In this document: positions 35,944 to 44,771 of the stretch, piece after piece
Position numbering within the stretch: position 1 is the stretch's first letter
Layout: each line of letters begins with the position of its first letter
Origin: a virus
Reading direction: 5' to 3' (one strand)
IMG/VR virus record: IMGVR_UViG_3300042691_031577
Span: 1-64,000 of that record
DNA: 64,000 nucleotides
Position numbers and translations under genes: made by a program
The notes under the pieces: generated by a model
Database searches by the model: none
What the model saw: only the letters and a program-made list of their open reading frames with translations
Told to the model about the DNA's origin: nothing

Positions 35944-37101
35944 TTAAAATATATAAATTCCCATTGGTACATTGATTAATGCTTTTTGCATGTTTTCAGC
36001 TTCCAATGCTTGGTTTTCTAATTGAGTTTTACGAGAAGCATCACTTAATGTAGCTCTTAAAACTTCTAATAATTTTTCTTTTTCAGTTCTAGCATCAGCT
36101 AATAAATCAGCTTGATTTAAAGTAACTTCAGCTCCAGGAATAGGTACTGTACTGTATTTACCTCTAATGTAGGCTAACATTTCTTTACATATTGCTAAAG
36201 TGTACTGATATATCCATTGTTTACCTACAGCATTAATAAAACCAAATGTAGGATTAGTATAAGGGACATTTGAAACGTCTGTTATTCTACCAGAACCTAA
36301 ACCACTACCACTAAGAGGGATTATACTATTTCTTTCATTTACTAATATATAATGAAAAAACATTTTTAGATCAGTAGTAGGAATAGGGAATATTCTTAAT
36401 TTATTGTTTATTAAGTCAAATGAGTAAGCTGATTTTCTAATCTGATCATTTAATTCAATAGCTTGTATTTTTTGAACATCAAAATATATAGGCATTAACA
36501 AAAAGTTAATACCAGGTGAAAATTGACCAAATCCAAATGTTTCTAATAATGATTGAATACCAGTACCTGTACCAGCATATGGGTCAAAATAACGAACTAT
36601 TGCTGGTGGTTCTTGGTAAAATACTTTCTTAACTTCAATAGATGATGTAATACCATATGAACTAGACATGATTGTTTTTAAATCATAATCCTGGACACCA
36701 GGAATCATATCAAATGAAGCTGTGTATTGAGTAATATTACCTCCTGAACCCGCTTCAACAGCATATGTTTGGGAAAGACGTACTGTACTACCTAAATTAG
36801 GGGTAACTACTTGGTTATTGAATGAAGAACCGGTTGAATTTCCTTGCATTGCAAAGAAGTTTTCACGTATTTTCCATTGGTATACTTCATTTCCGTAAAC
36901 TGTAATGGCTTCCTCAAATGCTGTGTAGAAATTAATGTCTTGCAATTCAATTTCCATTAATGGGTAACCTAATCTACGAGCACACCAATTTGCTACTTTA
37001 TCAGCTTCTTGTTGAAAAGACGCGTCATAATCATAGAAACCAAATGGGGTACTTCCAGGTACGAATGAACTTGAGCCAGGCCAAATAGGAATGTTTGCCA
37101 T
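35944..37101 (-). CDS. Neck protein, gp13-like
   Basis: 385 residues. The N-terminal region DKVANWCARRLGYPLMEIEL then FEEAITVYGNEVYQW fits the T4-like gp13 pattern (helix, LGxPxxxIEL, then an acidic helix pair). Residues 300-385 are helical (KEMLAYIRGKYSTVPIPG, EKEKLLEVLRATLSDASR-like). gp13/gp14 close the filled head and join it to the tail. The middle has a beta domain. Confidence 0.6.
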   Translation of the reverse strand: MANIPIWPGSSSFVPGSTPFGFYDYDASFQQEADKVANWCARRLGYPLMEIELQDINFYTAFEEAITVYGNEVYQWKIRENFFAMQGNSTGSSFNNQVVTPNLGSTVRLSQTYAVEAGSGGNITQYTASFDMIPGVQDYDLKTIMSSSYGITSSIEVKKVFYQEPPAIVRYFDPYAGTGTGIQSLLETFGFGQFSPGINFLLMPIYFDVQKIQAIELNDQIRKSAYSFDLINNKLRIFPIPTTDLKMFFHYILVNERNSIIPLSGSGLGSGRITDVSNVPYTNPTFGFINAVGKQWIYQYTLAICKEMLAYIRGKYSTVPIPGAEVTLNQADLLADARTEKEKLLEVLRATLSDASRKTQLENQALEAENMQKALINVPMGIYIF

Positions 37102-37146
37102 ATTATATTATTGTAAATATTGTTATATCATATAAATATATGACTA

Positions 37147-38169
37147 TTATAGCTTAGTTATAATAACATAACCATGTCCTTGATTAATGTTACTAGAACC
37201 AGTAACAAATGATCCAGTATAGAATGTACCTCCACCACCACCAAATGAACTATTAGATGCTCCTGAATTTCCTCCAGCACCACCCCCTGAGTATCCACCT
37301 CCACCTCCAGCCCATCCTATAATATTAGGATCACCACTTGCATCACCATCAACAGCTCCACCACCTCCACCAAATCCACCCTCAACACCATTTATATTTG
37401 AAGTTGAACCAGTAGTACCACCTAACCAATTTCCAACTCTAGATAATCCTTGACCTCCATTAGCAGCTGAACCTGATGAATTAATACCTGCTCCTGGGGC
37501 TCCATATAAAATATTTCTATTACTTCTAAATCCACCACTACCATTAAACCCTCCTGAACCTGAAAATCCACTTCCTATATTTACTGTAGAGCCGGATGTG
37601 GTGTTAAATTTACCACTAGCTGTAGCTTGATTTGAAAATAAGTTAACTAAAGCACCAGCAGCACCACCACCACCACCTACAGCTAAATAATATGTTATAG
37701 AAGAACTATCATAAACAAATGTACCCCCACCACCTGATCCACCATTAAATGTTGCTGCTCCTGAACCTGTAAATCTATTTCCTCCTCTTTGTCCTACTAC
37801 AATTAATATTTTTTGATTTTGAGTTAAAGAAATATCTGTAGTTACAGATGCTCCAAATCCACCACTAAAATTTAATGTTGGGCTATTACCTCCAGCTGCA
37901 CCTGCTGCTACTATTCTATAAGTTGCTGTGGCTGGTACAGTCCATTCTTGAATACCTCGAATGGAAGCTGAAAAATATAATGATGATGTTACCCAAGAAG
38001 CGGTGGTAGCATATGAAGCTGTCAATTGTTGGTAAGTAGGACCTTGCCTACCTGTGGCTCCAGCATTAGTGAAAGTAAATGTTGTAAAATCATATAAAGA
38101 AGATGTATCTGGGGGTGATACAGGAGAAGGTGTACTTTGAGCAAAAAAACCAAATATAGGATAAATCAT
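37147..38169 (-). CDS. Glycine-rich adhesin-like tail protein, 340 aa
   Basis: A short N-terminal linker is followed, from about residue 85, by a glycine-rich domain: IQEWTVPATATYRIVAAGAA, then repeated GGGGG-type clusters (GGSGGGGTF, AVGGGGGAAG, EGGFGGGGGAV, WAGGGGGYSGGGAGG). This pattern is known from glycine-rich receptor-like domains and from phage adhesins such as the Gly-loop tips related to T4 gp38. It is a candidate receptor-binding tip for the neighbouring fibre and a likely site of host-range variation. Confidence 0.65.
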   Translation of the reverse strand: MIYPIFGFFAQSTPSPVSPPDTSSLYDFTTFTFTNAGATGRQGPTYQQLTASYATTASWVTSSLYFSASIRGIQEWTVPATATYRIVAAGAAGGNSPTLNFSGGFGASVTTDISLTQNQKILIVVGQRGGNRFTGSGAATFNGGSGGGGTFVYDSSSITYYLAVGGGGGAAGALVNLFSNQATASGKFNTTSGSTVNIGSGFSGSGGFNGSGGFRSNRNILYGAPGAGINSSGSAANGGQGLSRVGNWLGGTTGSTSNINGVEGGFGGGGGAVDGDASGDPNIIGWAGGGGGYSGGGAGGNSGASNSSFGGGGGTFYTGSFVTGSSNINQGHGYVIITKL

Positions 38170-39410
38170 ATCAAATTCTTCACATTTACTAAATACAAAT
38201 TACTACTATCTAATGATACAAAAGTTAATATATCTGTTCCAGTTGTAGTTGTAGGAGTATAAGAAGATCCACTTGGTTGTTTAACTGTAGAAGGAAAACT
38301 AACTGTAGCAGATCCTGTAGTAGATAGTAGAAGTATACTTGATTGACCTGGTTTAATATTTGAAGGATTAATATGTGTATTTACTCCTGCTACTAACTGT
38401 AAAGTAAAGAAATTACCTGAGTTTAAATTTAATGATGCTGTGTTTGATGATATAGTTAAAGTTGTAACATTTCCTTGAGTAGAACCTGTGATAACAACAC
38501 TTTGATTAAGATTATTAATGAATGAGGATGATATACTGTTATTTGCCCAACTAGAAGTACCTAATAAAGACCCAGTTATACCATTAGTAACATTTAAAGT
38601 ACCTGTAATAGAGGTATTAATACCTATAGAAACATTTGAATCATTATCTATAATATTTGAATCATATAAATGGTCTCCACCCTGTCCTCTTAATACTCTG
38701 TATTGAGTAGGATAAATTACATTTGACAATGATCCAGTGTTACGAGGTCCTGACATGAATCCTCCACCATTATATGTGCTTCCACTAGCATTCTCGTAAA
38801 CAAAGTGATTTGTTTGAGAATCCCAAACAATAGAAGAAGTAGTATTCGATCCAGAATCATACACTTGAATACCTGAAAAACGAGCTGGTGTACCAGATGA
38901 GTTTAAAACAATATATTGATCTCCTATAATTACAGCTGATCCAGAAATATATTCTACATATCCAATAGAAGCAGATACTGCGTTTAATATATTTGTATTT
39001 ATGTTATTATTAACTAATAAATTTGAGGCTGTTAAATTTAGTCCACTGTTAATATTTGAAGCAAAAGATGATGTTATGCTATTATTTGCCCAACTAGAAG
39101 TTCCAAATAATGAACCTGTAAATCCTAAAGTTGATGTTGTAGATCCTGTTATTATTTGATTACCATTAAAGTTATTTGAACCTGTAGTAGCAAATGAACC
39201 TGTTGCAAATGAACCTGTACCTGGAGATCCAGCTGCTCCTGCTATTCCTTGAGGGCCGGGCGTTGCTACCTGTATTATATTGAGTGCGGGTTGGATAAGA
39301 CTAATTTCAATGTTACTGGTTTCATTAACAACTGTTATTTGGTTGTTATTATTTTGTACAGTAACACTATTAGTTGTGTTTACTATTTCAACTTGATTAG
39401 GTGTAGCCAT
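38166..39410 (-). CDS. Fibre protein with collagen-like segment, 414 aa
   Basis: The N-terminal beta module is followed by GPQGIAGAAGSPGTG (about residues 52-66), a collagen-like Gly-X-Y run, then NGNQIITGSTTSTLGFTGSL-type beta repeats and SSWANNSISSSF shaft repeats. The C-terminal 90 residues resemble a beta sandwich. It ends 4 nt inside the adhesin gene, so the two probably act as fibre and tip. Confidence 0.7.
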   Translation of the reverse strand: MATPNQVEIVNTTNSVTVQNNNNQITVVNETSNIEISLIQPALNIIQVATPGPQGIAGAAGSPGTGSFATGSFATTGSNNFNGNQIITGSTTSTLGFTGSLFGTSSWANNSITSSFASNINSGLNLTASNLLVNNNINTNILNAVSASIGYVEYISGSAVIIGDQYIVLNSSGTPARFSGIQVYDSGSNTTSSIVWDSQTNHFVYENASGSTYNGGGFMSGPRNTGSLSNVIYPTQYRVLRGQGGDHLYDSNIIDNDSNVSIGINTSITGTLNVTNGITGSLLGTSSWANNSISSSFINNLNQSVVITGSTQGNVTTLTISSNTASLNLNSGNFFTLQLVAGVNTHINPSNIKPGQSSILLLSTTGSATVSFPSTVKQPSGSSYTPTTTTGTDILTFVSLDSSNLYLVNVKNLI

Positions 39411-39817
39411 TAATATGTTACTTGTTTAGAAATACTTATTCTACCTTCTAATATTCTTGTTCTAATACTTCCTGAGGTTATTTCTAAATCATAATATGCT
39501 TGGTCAGTAAATGTTAAAGCGTCTGTAGCTGCCCAACCAGCGTATATTCCTATACTACCTGATGTAGTTGGTTTTGTTTGGGTACTACCGGCAAAACATA
39601 AAAATACACTACCACTAGTTTTAGCAGGAGTAAGATCAGCTAAACTAGAGGTAAATGTTAAATAAGTTGTGCCACTACCACTATAACTTGAGCGTATTTG
39701 CATAGCTCCAGTATATCCTGTTAGGTCTATAGGATTACCATTAGAATCTTTATATTGAATTTCAAAATCTAAAGTAGCCCCTTGCTCTATTATAAATGAA
39801 TATTTTCCAGCTGACAT
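39410..39817 (-). CDS. Small beta-sandwich structural protein (fibre-associated), 135 aa
   Basis: YSFIIEQGATLDFEIQYKDS then GNPIDLTGYTGAMQIRSSYS is a pattern common in phage virion proteins of the BppU-type N-terminal or similar beta-sandwich modules (EQG-T...YKD-GNPIDLTGY-A-MQIR). The gene shares its stop/start bases with the collagen-like fibre gene. Likely a fibre base or adaptor component. Confidence 0.65.
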   Translation of the reverse strand: MSAGKYSFIIEQGATLDFEIQYKDSNGNPIDLTGYTGAMQIRSSYSGSGTTYLTFTSSLADLTPAKTSGSVFLCFAGSTQTKPTTSGSIGIYAGWAATDALTFTDQAYYDLEITSGSIRTRILEGRISISKQVTY

Positions 39818-39844
39818 GTGTTTTACTATAAATATTGGAAAATA

Positions 39845-40513
39845 CTATTTTCCGTATTCATAATCTAATATTTTACCAACTAGATCTGAGCGGTGGTTTT
39901 CTTTTAGTTTAACCCATTTTATTTCATCAATCTTTTTAGACATTTCAATAGCATATGTTAAACCATTCATTTGTCCGTCAGGTGTTTTGATGTCTGTTTG
40001 CTCATTATCGCCATTTACAACGATTTTACCGTTTTTACCTAAACGAGTTAATATGGCTAACATTTCGCCTTTAGTTAGGTTTTGAGCTTCTTCAACAATT
40101 AATATATCATCAATTGTTTTACCACGTATAAATTGTACTGGCATTGCTTTTACTTTGCCTTGTTCAATTAATTTAGATACTTCATTTTTGTCAACACAGC
40201 ATTTGTTTAAATTTTCAACTAATGCTTCCATGTATGGATCAAATTTTTCATTTAAAGCACCAGGTAAATAACCTAAACTTTTACCTACTTCAACTGCTGC
40301 GCGTGTGTTGTATATACAGTCAATTTGTTTTTTCTTTAAAAAATCTAATGCTGCGTTAGCACATACTAATGATTTTCCTGAACCTGCTCTACCTGTGATT
40401 ATTACTATTTGATTTTCAATAATTAATCGTTTGGCTTCTTTTTGTTCTTCATTTAATTGTAGGGCGTTGATTGCTTTAATTTCGCTTTTGCGTTCACGAT
40501 TTGGCTCCTTCAT
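39845..40513 (-). CDS. phoH: PhoH-like P-loop ATPase
   Basis: 222 residues. Walker A GRAGSGKS (41-48), IYNTRAAVEVGKSLGYLPG (the PhoH signature region around 66-84), Walker B ILIVEEAQN (about 138), and VVNGDNEQTD. PhoH proteins are ATPases, possibly with RNA helicase activity, and occur in many marine and freshwater phages. The role in infection is not settled. It forms a single-gene unit with ATATTTAT motif upstream, following a terminator. Confidence 0.9.
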   Translation of the reverse strand: MKEPNRERKSEIKAINALQLNEEQKEAKRLIIENQIVIITGRAGSGKSLVCANAALDFLKKKQIDCIYNTRAAVEVGKSLGYLPGALNEKFDPYMEALVENLNKCCVDKNEVSKLIEQGKVKAMPVQFIRGKTIDDILIVEEAQNLTKGEMLAILTRLGKNGKIVVNGDNEQTDIKTPDGQMNGLTYAIEMSKKIDEIKWVKLKENHRSDLVGKILDYEYGK

Positions 40514-40541
40514 AATAACAATTATTTAATATAAATATAAC

Positions 40542-40567
40542 AAAAAAAGCCGAGCAATGCTCGGCTT
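40542..40567 (-). terminator. Intrinsic terminator before phoH
   Basis: AGCCGAGC-ATT-GCTCGGCT followed by a run of seven Ts on the minus strand, after the stop of the 96-residue gene. Confidence 0.9.
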
Positions 40568-40592
40568 TCTTATATTTCTAAGTTAAGTTAGA

Positions 40593-40883
40593 TTAGATAT
40601 TTTCAATAAAGGTATATTCTGATTCGTCTGATATTTTGTTAATAAGTTGACGAAAATCACTACTGCTTAATTTATTTCCTGGTATTAGGTTAGGGTTTCT
40701 TGGGATGATTACGTCATTTACTATTGTATATACATCATCATGTGAAATTTCATTGTTGTTATAGTTATTATCCATATAAAATATAACTTTATCATATAAT
40801 GTATTTAATAAACTATTATTGTTTTCATTTATAATCCCAGCTAACTGCTGCATTCTTTTGATTTCATTAATTACTGTTTTCAT
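40593..40883 (-). CDS. Putative packaged protein with capsid-targeting-like N-terminus, 96 aa
   Basis: Starts MKTVINEIKRMQQLAGIINE, nearly identical to the start of the gene at 44397 although the rest of the two proteins differs. This is what the propeptide of T4 internal proteins looks like: a conserved N-terminal peptide ending hydrophobic-x-Glu, then an unrelated cargo. The cargo here is helical (SLLNTLYDKVIFYMDNNYNN). It lies two genes after the major capsid gene. Function of the cargo unknown. Confidence 0.65.
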   Translation of the reverse strand: MKTVINEIKRMQQLAGIINENNNSLLNTLYDKVIFYMDNNYNNNEISHDDVYTIVNDVIIPRNPNLIPGNKLSSSDFRQLINKISDESEYTFIENI

Positions 40884-41433
40884 GTATATAAATATTATCA
40901 GACTTTACTCTATTATCAGTTATTGTAAGTGGTTGGGTATTAGTGTAGTGGAATGATCCGCCTTTAGCTAACGGATATATATGATCTATTTCCCAATATG
41001 AACCATAATTATCCCAATTTATTTCTGGTGTGAACATTGGTTCAAGGTATTCTTTGTATTCTTGTATTGTACAACCTAAATATTCAATACTACTTTGTGA
41101 TTTACCTTTTTTAAGGTGGTGGTTGATGAGAGCGTTGATTGCGTGGCGGAGACGGAATAGTGGGTCTGTATCCATTTTATACCTATTCCATTCGCGGTAG
41201 TAGTCTTTATTTGTATGATAATGTTCGTTTACTAATTTTTTATGGTATTCTTTGTTTTCTTCTCTCCATTTTGATGTACGAGTATTGTGTTCGTCTTTGT
41301 GAGTAGAATAATATTGTTTACCTTCTACTTTTTGACAGTCTACACAATAACGATGTAGTCCGTCTTTTTCTCCTTTGCGTTTCCAATATTGATCTAGTGG
41401 TTTATCAACACCACATTTTTTACATGTTTTCAT
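40867..41433 (-). CDS. HNH homing endonuclease with N-terminal zinc finger
   Basis: About 188 residues from the ATG at 41433 (MKTCKKCGVDKPLDQYW). Two C-x2-C pairs (TCKKCG, RYCVDCQ) form a treble-clef/zinc finger. The C-terminal HNH core is WEIDHIYPLAKGGS, with a downstream TNTQPLTITDNRVKSD for the N and second H side. It sits just after the major capsid gene; the longer frame would pass through the capsid terminator, so the shorter start is preferred. A free-standing selfish endonuclease. Confidence 0.85.
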   Translation of the reverse strand: MKTCKKCGVDKPLDQYWKRKGEKDGLHRYCVDCQKVEGKQYYSTHKDEHNTRTSKWREENKEYHKKLVNEHYHTNKDYYREWNRYKMDTDPLFRLRHAINALINHHLKKGKSQSSIEYLGCTIQEYKEYLEPMFTPEINWDNYGSYWEIDHIYPLAKGGSFHYTNTQPLTITDNRVKSDNIYIHENSN

Positions 41434-41457
41434 ACGTGTATAAATATACAAAAGAAA

Positions 41458-41479
41458 GGCCGGACTACAAAGTCCGGCC
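41458..41479 (-). terminator. Intrinsic terminator after the major capsid gene
   Basis: GGCCGGACT-TTGT-AGTCCGGCC followed by TTTCTTTT on the minus strand, 41 nt past the capsid stop codon. It is the most GC-rich stem in the structural block. Confidence 0.9.
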
Positions 41480-41519
41480 ATTCTCTTTTTAACCTTACGG
41501 TTAGTTATGTTATACTAGA

Positions 41520-43115
41520 TTAAAGAGTATTTAAACCAGCAACATATACCTTCCCATAATAATCTGGACGTATCATCTTCTTAGCGTAACGAGTCATCAA
41601 ACCTTTACGTGGAGTGAAGGTATTTGGATCGTACAGAAGTGGAGTCATGATCAACGGAACGTATGGAGCGAATACAGCACCACACTCTAGGAACTGAGCA
41701 CCTTTGTAACCCATTAAGATTACGTTTTCAGTCATGTATGGATTTTTGTATACTTTGTAGCGGCTGTTTAAGCTACCGATTTTCTGGATACCAAAGTTGT
41801 ATTCCATTTTCTCACCATCACCATCTGATGCGAATCCAGGGATAGATTCTAAGATAGTTGCTACGGTAGGTGAAGTAACTAAGAAGTTAGCGCCACCACG
41901 TAGGGTTAACTGATGAATTTTGTTAGATACTTTCTGTAATTTGGTACCTAAAGTTTGGAACCAACCACCTTGAGTGTTATAGAAACCTAAAGCGTTGTTA
42001 GTTACACCACTAGCACCTACAGCTTGATTGTTAATTGCTGACCAGTATTCAGTTGTGAAAGCGTTTTCGATTAACATATCTAACAATTCAAGATCAATTT
42101 CCATTGAAATGTATTGTGATAAGATACCAGTTAATTCAGCTTCAGCGTCTACTGAATGGTAAGCGTTCAAATCTTGAGCGAATTCAGGTGTCCATTGAGC
42201 TTTCAATTTGCGTGTTTTAGCAACGATAGCTTCAGATTTTAACTGAACGTTAATTTCTGGGATAGAAATTGCTGAATTGCTAAGAGCGTTAGGATAACCA
42301 GCACCGCTAGCATCTTCGAAATCACCACGTGAAGTAGCTGTAGGTTGTACGTTGTAGAATAATACTACAGTTTGAGTAGGGTTATTAGATACTAATGAAC
42401 CAGTTACTACGAATGAAGCTGTGTTGTTGGCTACAGTAGTGTAAGTTTGTAAAATATCAGTAGCGGTAATTGAACCTGAAGTGAATACAAACGCGCGTAC
42501 ACCATTTTGGTCAGCAGCAGTAGGTAGAGGAACATTAATTACTTTGTAAGTAGAGAATGAAGATGTGTAATCAGCATCTAAGTTAAATGTAGCCCAGCTA
42601 GTTGAACCAGTTGTAGCAGCGATAGAAGCTGAGAATTGGTTAACAGAATAACCGAATCTACCAGCACCATATAATGAAGCTGAAGCGATATCAGTTACGT
42701 TTGTAGTTGCGTTAGCACCATACAATGAACCGTTAGTAGCGAATGGTTTTACACCAGTACCATATTTGAAATCAAGATAGAATACAAGACCTGAAGGTAA
42801 GTTCATAGGTTGTACACTAACGAATTCTTTTGCAGCGATTTCACCGAATACACGGCGAACTAATGGAAGGGCAACACCGTTCCAGCTCTCACCACTGTAA
42901 GTACCAGCACCAGATGCTTGAGTACCAGTTTGAGAAGTTTCTACTACTAATTGTTTTGCTTGATTTTCTAATAACATAGCCATTGTGTTACGGCTGTTAT
43001 TGTCTTTTAAACCTTCTAATAGGCCTGATTTTGCCCATTTGTCTTGAAGGCGTTTTGCGTCATCTTGAACCGATTTAAATTGGTTTGATGATTCTAATAA
43101 TTGTTGAATGTTCAT
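41520..43115 (-). CDS. 23: Major capsid protein
   Basis: 531 residues, the length of T4 gp23 precursors. N-terminal pro-region (IQQLLESSNQFKSVQDDAKR, then MAMLLENQAKQLVVE) precedes the mature start, followed by VALPLVRRVFGEIAAKEFVS, NLPSGLVFYLDFKYG, IPEINVQLKSEAIVAKTRKL, AQWTPEFAQDLNAYHSVDAE, and LIMTPLLYDPNTFTPRKGLM, all T4-like capsid signatures. The N-terminal 60 or so residues would be removed by the prohead protease (a LxE-type site is LLEN). Its terminator gives it a transcript end directly after the gene. Confidence 0.95.
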   Translation of the reverse strand: MNIQQLLESSNQFKSVQDDAKRLQDKWAKSGLLEGLKDNNSRNTMAMLLENQAKQLVVETSQTGTQASGAGTYSGESWNGVALPLVRRVFGEIAAKEFVSVQPMNLPSGLVFYLDFKYGTGVKPFATNGSLYGANATTNVTDIASASLYGAGRFGYSVNQFSASIAATTGSTSWATFNLDADYTSSFSTYKVINVPLPTAADQNGVRAFVFTSGSITATDILQTYTTVANNTASFVVTGSLVSNNPTQTVVLFYNVQPTATSRGDFEDASGAGYPNALSNSAISIPEINVQLKSEAIVAKTRKLKAQWTPEFAQDLNAYHSVDAEAELTGILSQYISMEIDLELLDMLIENAFTTEYWSAINNQAVGASGVTNNALGFYNTQGGWFQTLGTKLQKVSNKIHQLTLRGGANFLVTSPTVATILESIPGFASDGDGEKMEYNFGIQKIGSLNSRYKVYKNPYMTENVILMGYKGAQFLECGAVFAPYVPLIMTPLLYDPNTFTPRKGLMTRYAKKMIRPDYYGKVYVAGLNTL

Positions 43116-43140
43116 TTTGTTTAAAAATTAAATTAAATTG

Positions 43141-44178
43141 TTACTTAATAATGTTAGCTAGTTTTTGCATACGTGAAATAACGTCATTTGACTCTACGAT
43201 TTGTTTCTTAGGAGCAATACCTGCTGCTTTTGAAGCAAATCCTAAAGATTCCTTAATAGGTGATTTCTTTTTAACTGCGCTTAAAGTAGTTTCTAATGAT
43301 TCGTAAACCATTTTAGCTTCTTTAGGTGTAGTTGCTTTGTCGAATGATGCAATCACGTTTAATTTTTGAGATTCAGTTAAGTTTTTAGATTTGAAAATTT
43401 TGTTAACGTAAAGCAATTTAGCGTTTAATAAATTCACTTCATTTAATTCTTTACGAAGTGTATTAATTACGTTAATAGCTTCTTTCATTTCTTTTTTCTC
43501 TTCTTCTTTCTCTTTTTTCATAACTTTTTTCTTTTTAGCTTCTTCTAGTTCTTCATTTTCATCTAATGATTCTAGTTCAGCTAGTAATTCGTCAAGATTG
43601 ATTTCTTCTTCGTCAGACATTTCCATTTCTTCACCACCCATTTCATCACCCATGTCCATACTCATTTCTTCTTCACCGGCTTCAGCTCCCATTTCTCCTG
43701 TTTCCAATTCTTGGCTAACGATGTCTTTAATTAGATCTTTAAGATCTTCAATAGACATGTCTTTAACTTCCATTTCTTCTTCTTCAGTTTCTTCGGTTTC
43801 TTCTTCGCCTTCTTCTTCACCTTCTTCTTCTTTTTCTTCTTCTTTCTTAGCTTCTTCTAAAGTTTCTTCAGCTTCTAGTTCAGCTAAAATAGCAGATAGA
43901 TCGAATTCTTCTTCAAGATTGAAATCAAGATTAGCATCACTGTTTTCTTCGTGAGATGATGTAAATCCTTCTTCCATTTCTTTTTCGCCTTTTTTCATAG
44001 CTTCTTCTTCCATTCCATATTCTTCATCCATGTCCATCTCGTTTAATTTAGCGACTAACATGTTTTGAATACTTGGAGTCAAAGCTTCTTCAAGGGCTTC
44101 TTTTGCGTTTAACAACGCTGCTTCGCGAACGGCTTTAGCGTCAACGATAGCCTCTTCAAATAGTTTTTTGTTTGACAT
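43141..44178 (-). CDS. 22: Prohead core/scaffold protein (gp22-like)
   Basis: 345 residues, extremely acidic: residues 55-215 are mostly Glu/Asp/Met (EEEKEEEGEEEGEEETEETE), flanked by helical segments. It directly precedes the major capsid gene, as T4 gene 22 does. The C-terminus ends DVISRMQKLANIIK, a near copy of the end of the 53930 gene and close to the MQQLAG motif of two targeting-like N-termini. Several LxE sites could be cleaved by the protease. It alone in this window has a strong Shine-Dalgarno (AAGGAGGAC, 6 nt before ATG) and a long leader. Confidence 0.8.
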   Translation of the reverse strand: MSNKKLFEEAIVDAKAVREAALLNAKEALEEALTPSIQNMLVAKLNEMDMDEEYGMEEEAMKKGEKEMEEGFTSSHEENSDANLDFNLEEEFDLSAILAELEAEETLEEAKKEEEKEEEGEEEGEEETEETEEEEMEVKDMSIEDLKDLIKDIVSQELETGEMGAEAGEEEMSMDMGDEMGGEEMEMSDEEEINLDELLAELESLDENEELEEAKKKKVMKKEKEEEKKEMKEAINVINTLRKELNEVNLLNAKLLYVNKIFKSKNLTESQKLNVIASFDKATTPKEAKMVYESLETTLSAVKKKSPIKESLGFASKAAGIAPKKQIVESNDVISRMQKLANIIK

Positions 44179-44183
44179 TTTTG

Positions 44184-44192
44184 TCCTCCTTA
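44184..44192 (-). promoter_or_regulatory. Perfect Shine-Dalgarno of the scaffold gene
   Basis: AAGGAGGAC on the coding strand, with GGAGG 6 nt from the ATG. I checked TCCTCC-type words across the window: the others lie inside coding sequence, not before start codons. Confidence 0.8.
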
Positions 44193-44250
44193 AATTTGTT
44201 TTTGGAAATAAGATTATTAGGAATCTTAATAGAATTTTGTTTAAAATACC

Positions 44251-44282
44251 GAGCTATAATGCAGAATGATTATGAATAGCTC
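44251..44282 (-). promoter_or_regulatory. Hairpin in scaffold gene leader
   Basis: GAGCTAT/ATAGCTC, 7 bp with an 18-nt loop, between the candidate promoter and the Shine-Dalgarno. Could be a translational or stability element. Confidence 0.5.
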
Positions 44283-44290
44283 ATTGCGGT

Positions 44291-44298
44291 CAAATATA
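44291..44298 (-). promoter_or_regulatory. TAnnTTTG promoter element upstream of scaffold gene
   Basis: TATATTTG on the coding strand is an exact match to the Bacteroidetes housekeeping -7 element (TAnnTTTG, from established knowledge of Bacteroides promoters). T-rich TTTTTTG lies upstream but with shorter spacing than the usual 19 bp, so the -33 element is uncertain. It sits about 110 nt before the ATG and just after the preceding terminator. Confidence 0.5.
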
Positions 44299-44330
44299 CA
44301 TATATGAAAATAGCAAAAAACGCAAAAGAA

Positions 44331-44354
44331 ATGCCTCCTTTTTAGGGGAGGCAT
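44331..44354 (-). terminator. Intrinsic terminator after the 118-aa gene
   Basis: ATGCCTCC-CCTAAAAA-GGAGGCAT followed by TTCTTTT on the minus strand; it separates the preceding unit from the scaffold-capsid unit. Confidence 0.8.
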
Positions 44355-44396
44355 TAGCCTAACGATACTATCGATAGGGGGGATATTATTTTATTT

Positions 44397-44753
44397 TTAC
44401 ATTTTGGTTATCATATCAAAATCACCTTGTGATTTGACTAACATTATATCTTTCATTTCTGCATCTTCTCCTGGTTCAGGAACATATCCTCCTGGGGGTT
44501 GGATAGGTTTACTTAATTCTATATTTAATATATCTGTTGGATTGTTATCTGACATTATGTCATAATGTTGGATTTGTGTTATTACTCCTGTTAAACCTTC
44601 ATAATATTCTATAGGATTTTCAAATCCATATGCATACATTACTTCAGGATTAAATCTTACTTTATCTCCTACTTTAAAATTAGAAGAATATTCTTCTTTA
44701 ATCAATCCAGCTAATTGCTGCATTCTTTTAATTTCATTTAGTTGTGTTTTCAT
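44397..44753 (-). CDS. Putative packaged protein: targeting-like peptide plus SH3/KOW-like domain
   Basis: Starts MKTQLNEIKRMQQLAG, then LIKEE (candidate protease site). The rest (FKVGDKVRFNPEVMYAYGFE, YYEGLTGVITQIQHYD, NIELSKPIQPPGG) is a small beta-barrel of SH3/KOW type. Lies next to the prohead protease gene and ends at a terminator. A packaged or core-associated protein is inferred; the barrel's partner is unknown. Confidence 0.65.
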   Translation of the reverse strand: MKTQLNEIKRMQQLAGLIKEEYSSNFKVGDKVRFNPEVMYAYGFENPIEYYEGLTGVITQIQHYDIMSDNNPTDILNIELSKPIQPPGGYVPEPGEDAEMKDIMLVKSQGDFDMITKM

Positions 44754-44771
44754 AGTTACAAATATTATATT

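Noticed and set aside
41434-41481. Longer start of the HNH endonuclease
   Set aside because: It would be encoded by the capsid terminator hairpin and the ATATTTAT motif.
43598-43954. Plus-strand Ser-rich ORF opposite the scaffold
   Set aside because: It is the antisense of the Glu-rich stretch (GAA/GAG read backwards as TTC/CTC, giving Ser); no independent signal.
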